From positions 76,827 through 140,826 of the forward strand of contig CAZUMS010000002.1 in assembly GCA_964621525.1 (NCBI GenBank): a stretch of 64,000 bases of DNA, written 5' to 3'. The translations under genes were made by a program, and so were the position numbers. Shown here one piece after another: positions 52,377 through 61,755 of this stretch (positions within the stretch are counted from its first letter, which is position 1; each line of letters begins with the position of its first letter). The DNA is from CAZMGV01 sp964621525 [NCBI: uncultured bacterium]. Lineage in GTDB: Bacteria; JAGRBM01. Below the pieces are notes generated by a model that saw nothing but the letters and a program-made list of their open reading frames with translations, was not told the DNA's origin and ran no database searches.

Positions 52377-52997
52377 ATGGAAACCGCAGCCCGAATCTCG
52401 AAGGAACCCATCCACAACCTGAACACCGGGCCTTACCGCTATCCGGTGCCGGAGAACTCGCCGCTTCACGCCCTCAGGAAGGCGATGGACACGGACGACG
52501 CCGAAACGGCCTGGGGCCACACGGTCCGGGCGATCCAGCAGACGGCGGAGGAGTTTTACGTCCTCGCCGTCTCGGCTACGAGCGACCGGATCAGGCTCAC
52601 GGCGCTGAAAACCTACGAACGGCTTGTACGCGAGATGGCCCGGCACTTCGAATGGCTGGCGAAACGGGACCAGAAAGACACCGACCGGGCGGCCCGGAGC
52701 CTGAGAGCCGTCACGAGTGAAAAATTCGCAAAAGCCTCAGTTAAAACCATGACTGAGGCCCAAAAGGCAGATTCATACGCTCCGCTCCCCGCACACCCTC
52801 CTCTGGCGGCCTCTCTTCGTAATATGGAGCGGGGACCGAAGGGTGAGGCCGTCCTGCCGCGCCTCAGCACGGAAAAACACGGAACAACACAGAACCTCAC
52901 CCGCCAGCAGCGCCGCCGGATGGAACGTGAACAGGCGAAGGCCGCCGAAAAGGCGGCCAGAGAGGCCAGACGGGCCGATGAAAAACGGGCGGCGTGA
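52377..52997 (+). CDS. orphan helical protein with basic tail
   Basis: The product is 206 aa with a strong ribosome binding site (GGAGGAAC upstream). Residues 30-95 are helical and rich in conserved-looking charge (AWGHTVRAIQQTAEEFYV, RLTALKTYERLVREMARHF). The middle part is loosely built. The last 35 residues are K/R/A/E-rich (RQQRRRMEREQAKAAEKAAR), so it probably binds nucleic acid or a partner. I do not recognise the family. There is no signal or membrane segment. It is convergent with the acyl-CoA dehydrogenase gene (10 bp gap). It is a candidate for recent acquisition, but codon use looks like the surroundings. Confidence 0.55.
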   Translation: METAARISKEPIHNLNTGPYRYPVPENSPLHALRKAMDTDDAETAWGHTVRAIQQTAEEFYVLAVSATSDRIRLTALKTYERLVREMARHFEWLAKRDQKDTDRAARSLRAVTSEKFAKASVKTMTEAQKADSYAPLPAHPPLAASLRNMERGPKGEAVLPRLSTEKHGTTQNLTRQQRRRMEREQAKAAEKAAREARRADEKRAA

Positions 52998-53007
52998 GGG
53001 GTAGGCG

Positions 53008-54165
53008 TTACTTCGCCCAGTCCTTCAGCACCTCTTTCGAGATGATCTCGTGCATGATCTCGTCGGTGCCGCCGCCGATGCGGGTGAGGCGGGAGTCGCG
53101 CCAGTAGCGCTGGATCGGGTATTCCATGGTGTAGCCGTTGCCGCCGTGCATCTGGAGCGCCATGTCGGCGACTTCGAACCCCCAGACGCCGCAGAGCAGC
53201 TTGATCATGGAGATTTCCTTCACCGGATATTCGCCCTTAATCCAGGCCTGGGCGACGTTGTAGGTGAAGTTCCGGAGCGTCTCGATCTTGGTGGCCATGT
53301 CGGCGAGCTTGTGTTTGGTCACCTGGTAGTCGACCACATGCCTGCCGAACGCCTTGCGCTCGTGGACATACTTGAGTGCGTATTCGAGGCATTTCTCCAT
53401 ACGGCCCACAGCGGTCGCGGCGGCAATGATCCGCTCCGACTGGAGCTCCCACATGATGTTGTAGAACCCCTTGCCGGGCTCTCCGACGATGTGGCTCTTG
53501 GGGACACGGACGTTGTCGAACACGAGCTCCGCCGTGTCGGAACACTTCATGCCGACCTTCCTGATCTGGCGGGAGACCGTGAAGCCCGGCGAGTCCTTGT
53601 CCACGACGAAGAGCGTAAGCCCTTTGTGGGAATCCGTCTGCTCCGTCCGCGTGACGAGCAGCACAAAGTCGCTGCGGACGCCGTTCGTGATCCACATTTT
53701 CGTGCCGTTGATGACGTAGTCGTCGCCGTCCTTCCTCGCGAAGGTCCGGATGCCGTTCACGTCGGAACCGGCGTCGGGCTCGGAGATCCCGAGGCAGGCG
53801 ATCTTCGTGCCCGCGCAGACGTGCGGGAGGTAACGCTCCTTCAGGTAGTCGGAGCCGAACTTGTAGATCGGCGGGCTCGCCATGCCCACATGGACGGCGA
53901 CGGCCATCGAGAGGCCGGCGAGACCTGCCTTGCCCAGTTCCTCGCCGAGCACGAGCGAATAGCTGAAGTCGAGGCCCGAACCGCCGAACTTCTCCGGGTA
54001 GTGGGCCCCCAGGAACCCGTGCTCGCCGAGCTTTTTGAAGATCTCCGACGGAAACCACCCGGCTTCGTCCCACTCCTCGGCATAGGGGGTGATCTCCTTC
54101 TCGACGAACTTCCGGACGGTCTGGCGGAAGGTCTCATGATCGGGGGTCATCAGCGGGTGGTACAT
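53008..54165 (-). CDS. acyl-CoA dehydrogenase (long-chain/isovaleryl type)
   Basis: The product is 385 aa, typical length. It has the ACISEPxAGSD-like segment CLGISEPDAGSDVNG, WITNGVRSD, and the FAD-binding QMHGGNGYTMEYPIQRYWRD. The usual catalytic Glu position of medium-chain enzymes (YEGT) reads GGGT here. A Glu in the helix CLEYALKYVHERKAFG aligns with the alternative base of long-chain and isovaleryl-CoA dehydrogenases. It uses ETF as electron acceptor in beta-oxidation or branched-chain catabolism. A palindromic operator candidate lies 30 bp upstream. Confidence 0.93.
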   Translation of the reverse strand: MYHPLMTPDHETFRQTVRKFVEKEITPYAEEWDEAGWFPSEIFKKLGEHGFLGAHYPEKFGGSGLDFSYSLVLGEELGKAGLAGLSMAVAVHVGMASPPIYKFGSDYLKERYLPHVCAGTKIACLGISEPDAGSDVNGIRTFARKDGDDYVINGTKMWITNGVRSDFVLLVTRTEQTDSHKGLTLFVVDKDSPGFTVSRQIRKVGMKCSDTAELVFDNVRVPKSHIVGEPGKGFYNIMWELQSERIIAAATAVGRMEKCLEYALKYVHERKAFGRHVVDYQVTKHKLADMATKIETLRNFTYNVAQAWIKGEYPVKEISMIKLLCGVWGFEVADMALQMHGGNGYTMEYPIQRYWRDSRLTRIGGGTDEIMHEIISKEVLKDWAK

Positions 54166-54194
54166 GGCTTTCTCGCTTTCGCTTGCTTCCGGAA

Positions 54195-54208
54195 TGAATG
54201 TCCATTCA
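54195..54208. promoter_or_regulatory. palindromic operator candidate upstream of acyl-CoA dehydrogenase
   Basis: The perfect inverted repeat TGAATG-TC-CATTCA lies 30 bp from the start codon. It resembles operators of TetR-family fatty-acid regulators (ATGAAT...ATTCAT type). It is a different sequence from the repeat ahead of the SDR gene, so a different regulator is implied. Confidence 0.55.
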
Positions 54209-54383
54209 GTCCGGGGAAAACAAGTGAACCGTTCGGAACCGGTGAACGGTGTTCAGAGATGAAACAGTCGGCCGCGTTTTTCATTCCGGTTTTGGCGGAC
54301 GAATGATATAAATGTCACTTCTGATCGAAGGTCCGGATGCGGGAAACGGGGAGCTGCCGCAGCCGGAGGGGGAGCCACCGGGG

Positions 54384-56405
54384 ATGAACTGGCTTTCGAA
54401 AAGGTTGCTGCCGCTGGCGGCGCTGGTGCTCGCGGGCGGCGTATCGCCGGTATCGGCGGATAACGCCCCCGCCGCCGCGGGAACGGTCGAGGATTTCGCC
54501 GATCTGTCGCTGAACGACCTGCTGAATACCGAGCTGTCGGTCGCATCGTCCCGCAAGTCCACGCAACGGGAATCTCCTGGCATCGTCACTGTCATTACCG
54601 CCGATGAAATCGCCCGAATGGGCGCCCGGGACCTGATCGACGTGCTCCGGCAGGTGCCGGGTTTCGGCTTCGTGGTGGACGTGCAGGGCGTCGTGGGAAC
54701 GGCAATGCGGGGCAATCACAGCTATGAAGGCAAGATCGGCGTGTTTCTGGACGGCCACGAAATGAACGATTTAGCCTACGCCACGGTGCCGGCCGCCAAC
54801 CGGTTTCCCGTCGATCTCATCCACCGGATCGAGATCATCCGGGGGCCGGGCTCGGCTGTCTACGGCGGGAACTCCGAACTGGCGGTCATCAACGTCGTCA
54901 CAAAGCTGGGCAGCGAAATAGATGGCGGCCGCGTCGCGGCGCTGGGCGGCGTTACCGAAGACGCACCCTCCCGGGTTGCAGGCGGCGCGACGGCCGGGAA
55001 GAAATCCGGAGAGGATCTCTACTTCGGGGCATTGGTCTCTGCCGGCAACGCCATCCAGAGCGACCGGAACTACACGGACGTTTACGGTTCCTCCTACTCG
55101 CTGGCGAAAGAGAACTCCGCCCAGCGGCCATTCCTAGCGCAGGCGCACCTGAGGGCCGGGGGGTTCCGGGCGCGGCTCCTCGCCGAGCACTACCGGATCG
55201 TCCAGCGGGACGACTACGACGCGATCCTGAACCGGGCGGAGAACCTCGACTTCGGCTCGCTGGCCGCCGTGTTTGACTACTCATGGAAACCATCGGACAC
55301 GCTCACGGTGACTCCGTCGTTCACCTGGCGGGCGGAACGGCCCTGGCAGTACGGATACACCTCGCCCGTCTACGGGGCGAACTTCTTCCACGCGACGTTC
55401 TCCCGCTATCAGCCGGAACTGAGGGCCGTCTGGGAAGCGAGCCCGGAGATCTCTGTCGCGGGCGGCGCGAGTTACACCTTCGATCACGGCAGTTCGTCGC
55501 CGGCCACGTTCGCCTTCCTGCCGTCTCCGGTACTCTCGAAGAGCTTCCACCGGTTTGCCGCCTATGCGGAGGTTTCGGGCTATTTCCCCGGCCTCGTAAA
55601 CGTCACGGCAGGTGGCCGCGTCGAGCACCACAACGACTACGGCTGGGCGGGAGGGCCCCGCATCGCCCTCACGCGGATGTTCGGGGATGCGCACCTCAAG
55701 GGCCTCTACAGCATGGCCTACCGGACCCCCGGCATCGCAAACATCTGGAACAATGGTGTTCCACTCAAGCCGGAATACGCACATGTGTTCGAGGTCGAGG
55801 CCGGATACACGATCATGGAAAAGCTGTTTCTCGCGGCCAACTACTTCGAGATCATTCTATGGGATCCATTCGCCTATGCATTCGACCCTGTCAGCGGGCT
55901 TAATGCGTACCTGAACTTCGATGACCGGAAAACCGGCACTCGTGGCGTCGAGGTGCAGGCCCATTACAAGGATGCCTGGGGATATGTCTCTCTCGGCTAT
56001 TCGTTCAGCCACATGGCGGGGCGGAACGAGGTTTACGTCTACGATGTTCCCGGTCACGACGACGTGATGACGGGCATGGCGAACCACAAGCTGACGGCGC
56101 TGGCCAGCGTGAACGTCCTGAAGAACGTGAGTATAACGCCCTCGATGACGCTGACGGGGCGCCGGATGGGCTACGAGACGGTGGATGCTGCCGGGAGCCT
56201 CGTCTACCGCCGGTACGAACCGGAGCTGCTGCTGGACGTCTTCCTGCTCTGGAAGAATTCGTTCGCCGAAGGCCTCGACACCGGCATCGGCATCCACAAC
56301 CTGCTGGATGCGGATTTCCCCTATCTCTCGGCCTACGACAACTATCACGCGCCGCTGGCGTCGCCGTCCAGGGAATATCTCCTCAAGGTCGCTTACGAAT
56401 GGTGA
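54384..56405 (+). CDS. TonB-dependent outer-membrane receptor
   Basis: The product is 673 aa from the ATG at 54384, which begins the signal peptide MNWLSKRLLPLAALVLAGG; an ATG at 54312 adds 24 residues that do not resemble one. After the signal come LSLNDLLNTELSVASSRKS, then the plug (about 60-180; GIVTVITADEIARMGARDL, VFLDGHEMNDLAY, IEIIRGPGSAVYGGN). The barrel runs to the C-terminal strand YLLKVAYEW with an aromatic end. No clear TonB box is seen. No neighbouring siderophore or cobalamin gene names a ligand. It is divergent from the acyl-CoA dehydrogenase, with 5' gap 54166-54383. Confidence 0.9.
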   Translation: MNWLSKRLLPLAALVLAGGVSPVSADNAPAAAGTVEDFADLSLNDLLNTELSVASSRKSTQRESPGIVTVITADEIARMGARDLIDVLRQVPGFGFVVDVQGVVGTAMRGNHSYEGKIGVFLDGHEMNDLAYATVPAANRFPVDLIHRIEIIRGPGSAVYGGNSELAVINVVTKLGSEIDGGRVAALGGVTEDAPSRVAGGATAGKKSGEDLYFGALVSAGNAIQSDRNYTDVYGSSYSLAKENSAQRPFLAQAHLRAGGFRARLLAEHYRIVQRDDYDAILNRAENLDFGSLAAVFDYSWKPSDTLTVTPSFTWRAERPWQYGYTSPVYGANFFHATFSRYQPELRAVWEASPEISVAGGASYTFDHGSSSPATFAFLPSPVLSKSFHRFAAYAEVSGYFPGLVNVTAGGRVEHHNDYGWAGGPRIALTRMFGDAHLKGLYSMAYRTPGIANIWNNGVPLKPEYAHVFEVEAGYTIMEKLFLAANYFEIILWDPFAYAFDPVSGLNAYLNFDDRKTGTRGVEVQAHYKDAWGYVSLGYSFSHMAGRNEVYVYDVPGHDDVMTGMANHKLTALASVNVLKNVSITPSMTLTGRRMGYETVDAAGSLVYRRYEPELLLDVFLLWKNSFAEGLDTGIGIHNLLDADFPYLSAYDNYHAPLASPSREYLLKVAYEW

Positions 56406-56417
56406 ACGGGCGGGGGA

Positions 56418-57212
56418 TCAGGCTCCGTCCGTCTCGTCGTCGCCGGCTTCCGGAGGCGGTGCGGGCTTCTCCACCATGGCGACGATCACGACGCTGCCGA
56501 AGTAGAGGCCGAGCATGGGAATGCCGAGGATCCCCATGGAGATCACGTCCGGCGGCGAAAGTACCGCGGCGACGACGGCGATGATCAGGATCGCCACACG
56601 GGCCGAACCCAGCATCCCCTTCGCCGTGAGGAGCCCGAGCCGGGCCAGCACGAAGCTCACGACGGGCAGCTCGAACACCAGGCCGAAGGCGACGAGCATC
56701 ATCATCGCCTGCCCGAAGTAATCGTCCAGCCGGGGGATCGCAATAATGTCCGGCGTCGCGTAGCCCTGCACGAGGTACCGGAAGCCGAACGGGAACGCGA
56801 CGGTAAAGCAGAATACGACGCCGGCGGCGAAGGCGAGACTCGCGGCGGCGACGAACGGCAGGACCAGCCGCTTTTCCTTCTTGTAGAGGCCCGGCGAGAC
56901 GAAGGCCCAGAGCTGGTAGCAGACGATGGGGAACGAGACGATCAGTGCGGCGACGAGGGAGACCTTCATATGGACCATGAACGGTTCGGTGATCGTCGTG
57001 AACTGGAGGGTGCCCCCTTCGGGCAGGGCGTCCTTGAGCGGCCGGATGAAGAACGCCACGAGGTCCGCCGACCGGCTGTAGCAGCCGAGAAACGCTGCGC
57101 CGACGGCGAGGGCACATTTCACAAGCCGGTTGCGGAGTTCCTCGAGATGCGCGATCAGCGGCATCTCGCGGTCGTCCGGCGGGGCATCGAGGGGGCTATC
57201 TTCGCCGCTCAT
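56418..57212 (-). CDS. tatC: TatC, twin-arginine translocase subunit
   Basis: TatC binds the twin-arginine signal peptide and forms the pore complex. The product is 264 aa with six transmembrane helices. The cytosolic N-terminus with MPLIAHLEELRNRLVKC is characteristic, as are TEPFMVHMKVSLVAALIVSFP, YQLWAFVSPGLYKKEKR, and FPFGFRYLVQGY. The start overlaps the tatB stop (ATGA). No TatA gene is in the window; it must be elsewhere, or the TatB-like protein has a double role. Confidence 0.96.
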   Translation of the reverse strand: MSGEDSPLDAPPDDREMPLIAHLEELRNRLVKCALAVGAAFLGCYSRSADLVAFFIRPLKDALPEGGTLQFTTITEPFMVHMKVSLVAALIVSFPIVCYQLWAFVSPGLYKKEKRLVLPFVAAASLAFAAGVVFCFTVAFPFGFRYLVQGYATPDIIAIPRLDDYFGQAMMMLVAFGLVFELPVVSFVLARLGLLTAKGMLGSARVAILIIAVVAAVLSPPDVISMGILGIPMLGLYFGSVVIVAMVEKPAPPPEAGDDETDGA

Positions 57213-57634
57213 GCGGAGCCGTCTTTCTTGCCGGAGGCGGAACCCTGATCGCCCGTGACGAAGGTCTCAAGATCCGGATCGGCCACTACCTCGGTCGATG
57301 CCGGCGGCCGCGGCGGTTCGGGCGGGGGCCCCGCGATACTCCCGGCCGGATCGGCAAGGGCAGAGCTGCGCCCGTCGACCTTCCGGGCGATCCGGTCGCT
57401 CATGCCGTCCAGGGCGGAGGCCGTCGAACGGATTTCCTGCGGCAGGTCGCCGAGCTCCTTTTCGATCTCGCCCATGTTCGAGCGGACTTCTTCTGCGAGC
57501 TGGTCGGCGTACCGCCTGACCTCGCGCCAGAGGCGGGCGGCCGAGCGGGCGAGTTCCGGCAGGCCCCGGGGTCCGACGACCACGAAGCCGATGATGAGGA
57601 TCACGAGAAGCTCGCCGAAACCGACGTTAAACAA
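57209..57634 (-). CDS. tatB: TatB, twin-arginine translocase subunit
   Basis: The product is 141 aa. The N-terminal helix MFNVGFGELLVILIIGFVVV with the polar Glu at residue 8 and the GPRGLPELAR hinge is diagnostic for TatA/B. The following amphipathic helix and the long tail (about 60-141, charged then Pro-rich) fit TatB length better than TatA. It works with TatC to recognise folded Tat substrates. It is coupled to tatC by a 4 bp overlap. The 96 bp gap to the HDAC gene (57635-57730) contains divergent promoters that I cannot place. Confidence 0.92.
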   Translation of the reverse strand: MFNVGFGELLVILIIGFVVVGPRGLPELARSAARLWREVRRYADQLAEEVRSNMGEIEKELGDLPQEIRSTASALDGMSDRIARKVDGRSSALADPAGSIAGPPPEPPRPPASTEVVADPDLETFVTGDQGSASGKKDGSA

Positions 57635-57730
57635 CGGTTAATGCCTTGCTCAGGGGCTCCATGCGGAGCCGTTGAATTGCCAACGGGGATATAGCATAGA
57701 CGCTCGGGCTCTGGAGAAGATGTCCGCCGA

Positions 57731-58771
57731 ATGACGACAGCGATTATCCGTGACGACCGGTTTCTGGACCACGACATGGGTGCGGGGCACCCGGAGTCGC
57801 CCGACCGGTTGCGCGAGATTCACGCCGAGCTGGACCGTCTGGGGCTCATGGACCGGCTGATGCCGGTGGAACCGCGCCCGGCGACGGCTGACGAAATCGC
57901 CCGGATCCACGATCCGGGTCTCTACAGCCGGGTCGAATTCCTCTCCGGGAGGGGCGGCGGCAGCCTCGACGGTGACACTTATGCGGCCCCGGAGACGTTC
58001 GAGACGGCCCGGCTTGCTGCCGGCGGGCTCCTCCGGCTCGTGGAACTGCTGGCCGATGGGAAGATTTCCAACGGGTTCGCCCTCGTCCGCCCGCCGGGAC
58101 ACCATGCGGAGCAGTCCAGGGCCATGGGTTTCTGTTTCTTCAACAACGTGGCGCTGGCCGCCGATTACGCCATCCGGACGGCCGGCTGGAACCGTGTCGC
58201 CATTGTCGATTTCGACCTGCACCACGGGAACGGTACCCAGCGGAGCTTCTACGACAGGGCCGAAGTGCTCTATATCTCCTCGCACCAGTTTCCCTACTAT
58301 CCCGGAACCGGCCATTTTCGCGAGACGGGTTCGGGACCAGGCGAAGGCAAGACCCTGAACATCCCGCTTCCGCCGGGGCAGGGGGATGCGGAATATCTCT
58401 ATCTCTATGAAAAGCTGGTGGTTCCGGCCCTTGAGAAATTCGCTCCCGACCTCATCATCGTGTCCGCCGGGTTCGACATCTACCGGCTTGACCCGCTGGG
58501 CGGCATGAAAGTGACGGAAGCCGGGTTTGAGGCGCTCGCGCGGCTGCTCATCGACGCCGCCGTACGGATTTGCGGCGGCCGGATCCTCTTCGCCCTCGAA
58601 GGCGGCTATCACACGAAGGGACTCGCGGCCGGAGTCGGGCGGGTTTTTCACCAGCTCGCCGGCCTTGCCCCGGCCCCGGCGATCGATTCCGGCGCTGCAC
58701 GGCCCGAGATCCGGCAGCTTGCCCGCGACCTCGCGGGACAGTTCCGGCCATACTGGGGCGAGCTGTTCTGA
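57731..58771 (+). CDS. histone deacetylase family protein (class II HDAC-like acetyl hydrolase)
   Basis: The product is 346 aa with an arginase-like fold. HPESPDRLREIHAEL, the zinc-binding and charge-relay set RPPGHHAEQSRAMGFCFFNN, then VAIVDFDLHHGNGTQ, and ALEGGYHTKGLA are intact. In bacteria such enzymes act on acetylated small molecules or polyamines, sometimes on proteins. The active-site Tyr of class I HDACs appears replaced near GGYH, as in class II. The stop overlaps the start of the FG-GAP lipoprotein gene (TGATG). Confidence 0.9.
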   Translation: MTTAIIRDDRFLDHDMGAGHPESPDRLREIHAELDRLGLMDRLMPVEPRPATADEIARIHDPGLYSRVEFLSGRGGGSLDGDTYAAPETFETARLAAGGLLRLVELLADGKISNGFALVRPPGHHAEQSRAMGFCFFNNVALAADYAIRTAGWNRVAIVDFDLHHGNGTQRSFYDRAEVLYISSHQFPYYPGTGHFRETGSGPGEGKTLNIPLPPGQGDAEYLYLYEKLVVPALEKFAPDLIIVSAGFDIYRLDPLGGMKVTEAGFEALARLLIDAAVRICGGRILFALEGGYHTKGLAAGVGRVFHQLAGLAPAPAIDSGAARPEIRQLARDLAGQFRPYWGELF

Positions 58772-61755
58772 TGACCACGCTGCGACGCCATACCGGTTTC
58801 TTTTCGGCCGCCCTCTGCCTGTTGATGGCTGCCTGTACCGGGCTCGGTGACGATACGGCTCCGGGACCGGTTTCGGCACCGGCCTACGACCCTGTCAGCC
58901 GGAAACTGACCTGGACCGCTTCGGGCGATGACGGCGATACAGGCCGCGGCGCCCTTGCCGACATCCGTGCGGTGTTCGATCCCCTGGATGTGGATCAGGG
59001 GTCGTTCAAGCCCGAGAACCTCGGCGAGACGGTGGTATTTTCCAATCCGCCGGGTGCGGGGTTCGCCGGTACGCCCCGGGAGTTCCTCGTCCCCCGCCTC
59101 AGTCTCGGGCGGCCTCCGTTCGTGATGCTTGCCCAGCGCGACGAGGTTGGTAACGTGGGACCGTTCGTGATCCCCGCTTCCACGGCTTCGAATTCCGACG
59201 ATTCGTTCTTCACGGATCTGATCCAGACGGCCTGCGGGTTCACTGACCTCACAGGCCCGGTCTCGTTCGCCCACGGGGAGATGAACGGCCTGACGGGCGA
59301 AGACCTTGCCGTGGGCGACCCGTCCAATAACCGGGTGCTCGTGTTTTACGGCGAGCAGCTACGGCCCTTCGACCTGCTGCCCAAGGACCGGTTCTGTGAG
59401 CCGGACGCGATTCTGGACGGTTCGATTATCGGTGCCGGCTTCGGTACGACAGTGGCTGTGGGCGACGTGGACGGGGACCGGGCGGACGAACTGTTCGTGA
59501 GCGCCCCGGAATTCGACAGAAACGACGGTCTCGGCCAGCGCGGAGCGATATTCGTCTTTCGCATGAAAGGTGCCGTCGCAAGGACCGGCGATTTCTTCAC
59601 TGTGAATACGGGGCCGCAGGAAGGGTTCATCGCACAGGTGAAGACCGTCGAGCCGCCCTACGTGCGCCTTGACCGCCGGTTTACCGAGTCCATCGCTTCG
59701 AACCGCGAGCAGCAATGGAGTTACTACGGTAGCCCGCCGCTCCTGTCGGGCACCGATGCAGTGAGTTTCAGTGATTCGCTCCGTCATGTGGTGAACGACC
59801 GGTTGCTGGACGGCGTCGAGCAGAACTGGCTCTTCGCCATTACCACAGGCCCCAATGCCGGTTTCGCCTGCCGCATCCGGCTGATTGACGATGTCGTCGC
59901 CGACGTGAAGCGGATCGTGGAGTGCGACGACAAGGTACGGACCTCCACGACGGTCTCCGCTGCCAGCGGACAGGGCTGGGCGATCTATCCCGAAGCGACC
60001 AAGGGCCGGACCTTCACCTCCGTCCGGGGCAATCCTTTCGTCGTCATGGGCGGAATTCAGAATCAGCTCAGGATGGTGGCCCTGGACGGTTCGGCGGGAA
60101 CGGAGTTCCCCTCGCTCACGATCGTCGGTCCGCCGGCGACCACGGGTACGCTGCCGTTCGGTTTCGGCGGTGCGATGACGGCCTCCGGAGATCTGAACGG
60201 CGACGGGTACGGCGATCTGGTGGTCGGTGTGCCCGGACTCGATACGGTGGTCTGGGCGGACCGGGACGTGCCGATGGAGGAGCGCGGCGGAGTTCTCGTG
60301 TTCCTCGGCGATCCCAAATTCACGGGGCTCACGGGGACGGTTCCCTACAGTGTGTCGGGCGGGTTCCGGGACCTCTCGAAACTGGCGGCGAAGCCGGAGA
60401 TCACCTTCCTCGGGTCCGGCGCCGGCGACCGGCTCGGCACGGCGTTGAGCGCAGCCCGGCGGCTTTCCGAGAACGGCGCCACGCCTGCCGCCGAAGATCC
60501 GCAGGTGCCGTATTTTGCCCTGGCGATGGGGGCCCCGGGCGCCGATACCGATGCACTGACAGATGCAGGCAAGGTTTATGCGTTCACTGTGGACAGGCTC
60601 ATGACAGGTCACGACTGGCGGGCTCCGGGAGCGCTCTCCGACACGGTCTATAACTTCAGCGATCCGGATGGCTCCGGCGGGATCGTGGAGTCCGATCAGG
60701 GCCACTTCGAGATCTGGGGAGCGGAAGAATCCGAGGAACTCGGCGGCTCGCTGGAACTCCGGGGGGATTTCAATCTCGATTCGGTGAACGATCTGGCTGT
60801 ATACGCCTCCGGGCCGCAGGGCGAAGGCCGGATATATCTGTTCATGGCTTCGCCGTATTACAGCGACCCTCCGTCCGGCTATTCGGTGAGTGGTTCCACC
60901 ACGGGTGGTTCCACGAGTTACCCCGTGCAGACGATCAATGCCGGCAACGTTGATGTGAACCGCCGCGTGGATCTGGACGGAGATGGAAGGCTGGAGGATT
61001 TCGAAGACCGGTGCGTGTACTGCATTCTCGATCTGTCGCAGCCGAGCCAGTTCGGTCTACCGCAGGTGACGCTGCTGGGCGGCCCTGCAGCGGTTATCCA
61101 GCCGGATATCCAGGCGGGAGATTTCCTGCCGGACGGTATGGACGAGATCGCGTTCCGGGCGTCGACGGCTTCCGGCGATATCCAGGTGGTGCTGAACGGC
61201 AACGTCGCGGGACTGGCGCCCCGGGTTGTGCCTGCAGGGGCTGATACTTGTGAGATGTTGAGCGTCATACAGGCGCTTCAGAGATACGAGCAGCCGGAAG
61301 ATGTACGCGATGCGGTTCGCAGTGCCATCGATAGCCCGGGGTGCGATCTCCCCGCCCGCCACCGCAACTGGATCGTCGGCCGGCCGCTACCGCAGGGCGG
61401 GACGTCTGCCGGGCTGGATGGAAACAGCGGCGGCCTTGGCGCTGTGGTTCGCAACCCGGACGACGGCACGGTCCAGGTGATGCTGGAACCGCTGGCGCTC
61501 GCGCCGTCGGAATTTATCCGTCTCGCGGAGGCTGAACCGTCCTCGGAGAACGAGAACACCTGCCGGGTGAAGGTTGTCGAGGAGCCGGACGAATACCGTG
61601 AGTTCTGGGGACCGGTGCTGGCGACGGGCCGTCCTTCCGGTTCGGGGTATTTCACCGGGACCGTGAGTGGTTTTCATGCAGGTGCAGATCTGAACGGCGA
61701 CGGGCAGCCTGATTTTGTTTTTGCTGCAGACGGGGACCTTGAGCCGCTTCACTAA
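58771..61755 (+). CDS. large FG-GAP repeat lipoprotein
   Basis: The product is 994 aa from the ATG at 58771, coupled to the HDAC gene. The lipobox is LLMAAC (Cys about 21). The body has integrin-alpha-like FG-GAP units with Ca-binding loops: DVDGDRADELFVSAP, DLNGDGYGDLVVGVP, DFNLDSVNDLAVYA and near the end DLNGDGQPDFVFAADGD. It should form a beta-propeller on the outer face of the cell. Some regions between repeats are irregular. Similar proteins occur in myxobacteria and planctomycetes, mostly without a known role. A tandem pair of hairpins follows the stop. Confidence 0.85.
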   Translation: MTTLRRHTGFFSAALCLLMAACTGLGDDTAPGPVSAPAYDPVSRKLTWTASGDDGDTGRGALADIRAVFDPLDVDQGSFKPENLGETVVFSNPPGAGFAGTPREFLVPRLSLGRPPFVMLAQRDEVGNVGPFVIPASTASNSDDSFFTDLIQTACGFTDLTGPVSFAHGEMNGLTGEDLAVGDPSNNRVLVFYGEQLRPFDLLPKDRFCEPDAILDGSIIGAGFGTTVAVGDVDGDRADELFVSAPEFDRNDGLGQRGAIFVFRMKGAVARTGDFFTVNTGPQEGFIAQVKTVEPPYVRLDRRFTESIASNREQQWSYYGSPPLLSGTDAVSFSDSLRHVVNDRLLDGVEQNWLFAITTGPNAGFACRIRLIDDVVADVKRIVECDDKVRTSTTVSAASGQGWAIYPEATKGRTFTSVRGNPFVVMGGIQNQLRMVALDGSAGTEFPSLTIVGPPATTGTLPFGFGGAMTASGDLNGDGYGDLVVGVPGLDTVVWADRDVPMEERGGVLVFLGDPKFTGLTGTVPYSVSGGFRDLSKLAAKPEITFLGSGAGDRLGTALSAARRLSENGATPAAEDPQVPYFALAMGAPGADTDALTDAGKVYAFTVDRLMTGHDWRAPGALSDTVYNFSDPDGSGGIVESDQGHFEIWGAEESEELGGSLELRGDFNLDSVNDLAVYASGPQGEGRIYLFMASPYYSDPPSGYSVSGSTTGGSTSYPVQTINAGNVDVNRRVDLDGDGRLEDFEDRCVYCILDLSQPSQFGLPQVTLLGGPAAVIQPDIQAGDFLPDGMDEIAFRASTASGDIQVVLNGNVAGLAPRVVPAGADTCEMLSVIQALQRYEQPEDVRDAVRSAIDSPGCDLPARHRNWIVGRPLPQGGTSAGLDGNSGGLGAVVRNPDDGTVQVMLEPLALAPSEFIRLAEAEPSSENENTCRVKVVEEPDEYREFWGPVLATGRPSGSGYFTGTVSGFHAGADLNGDGQPDFVFAADGDLEPLH

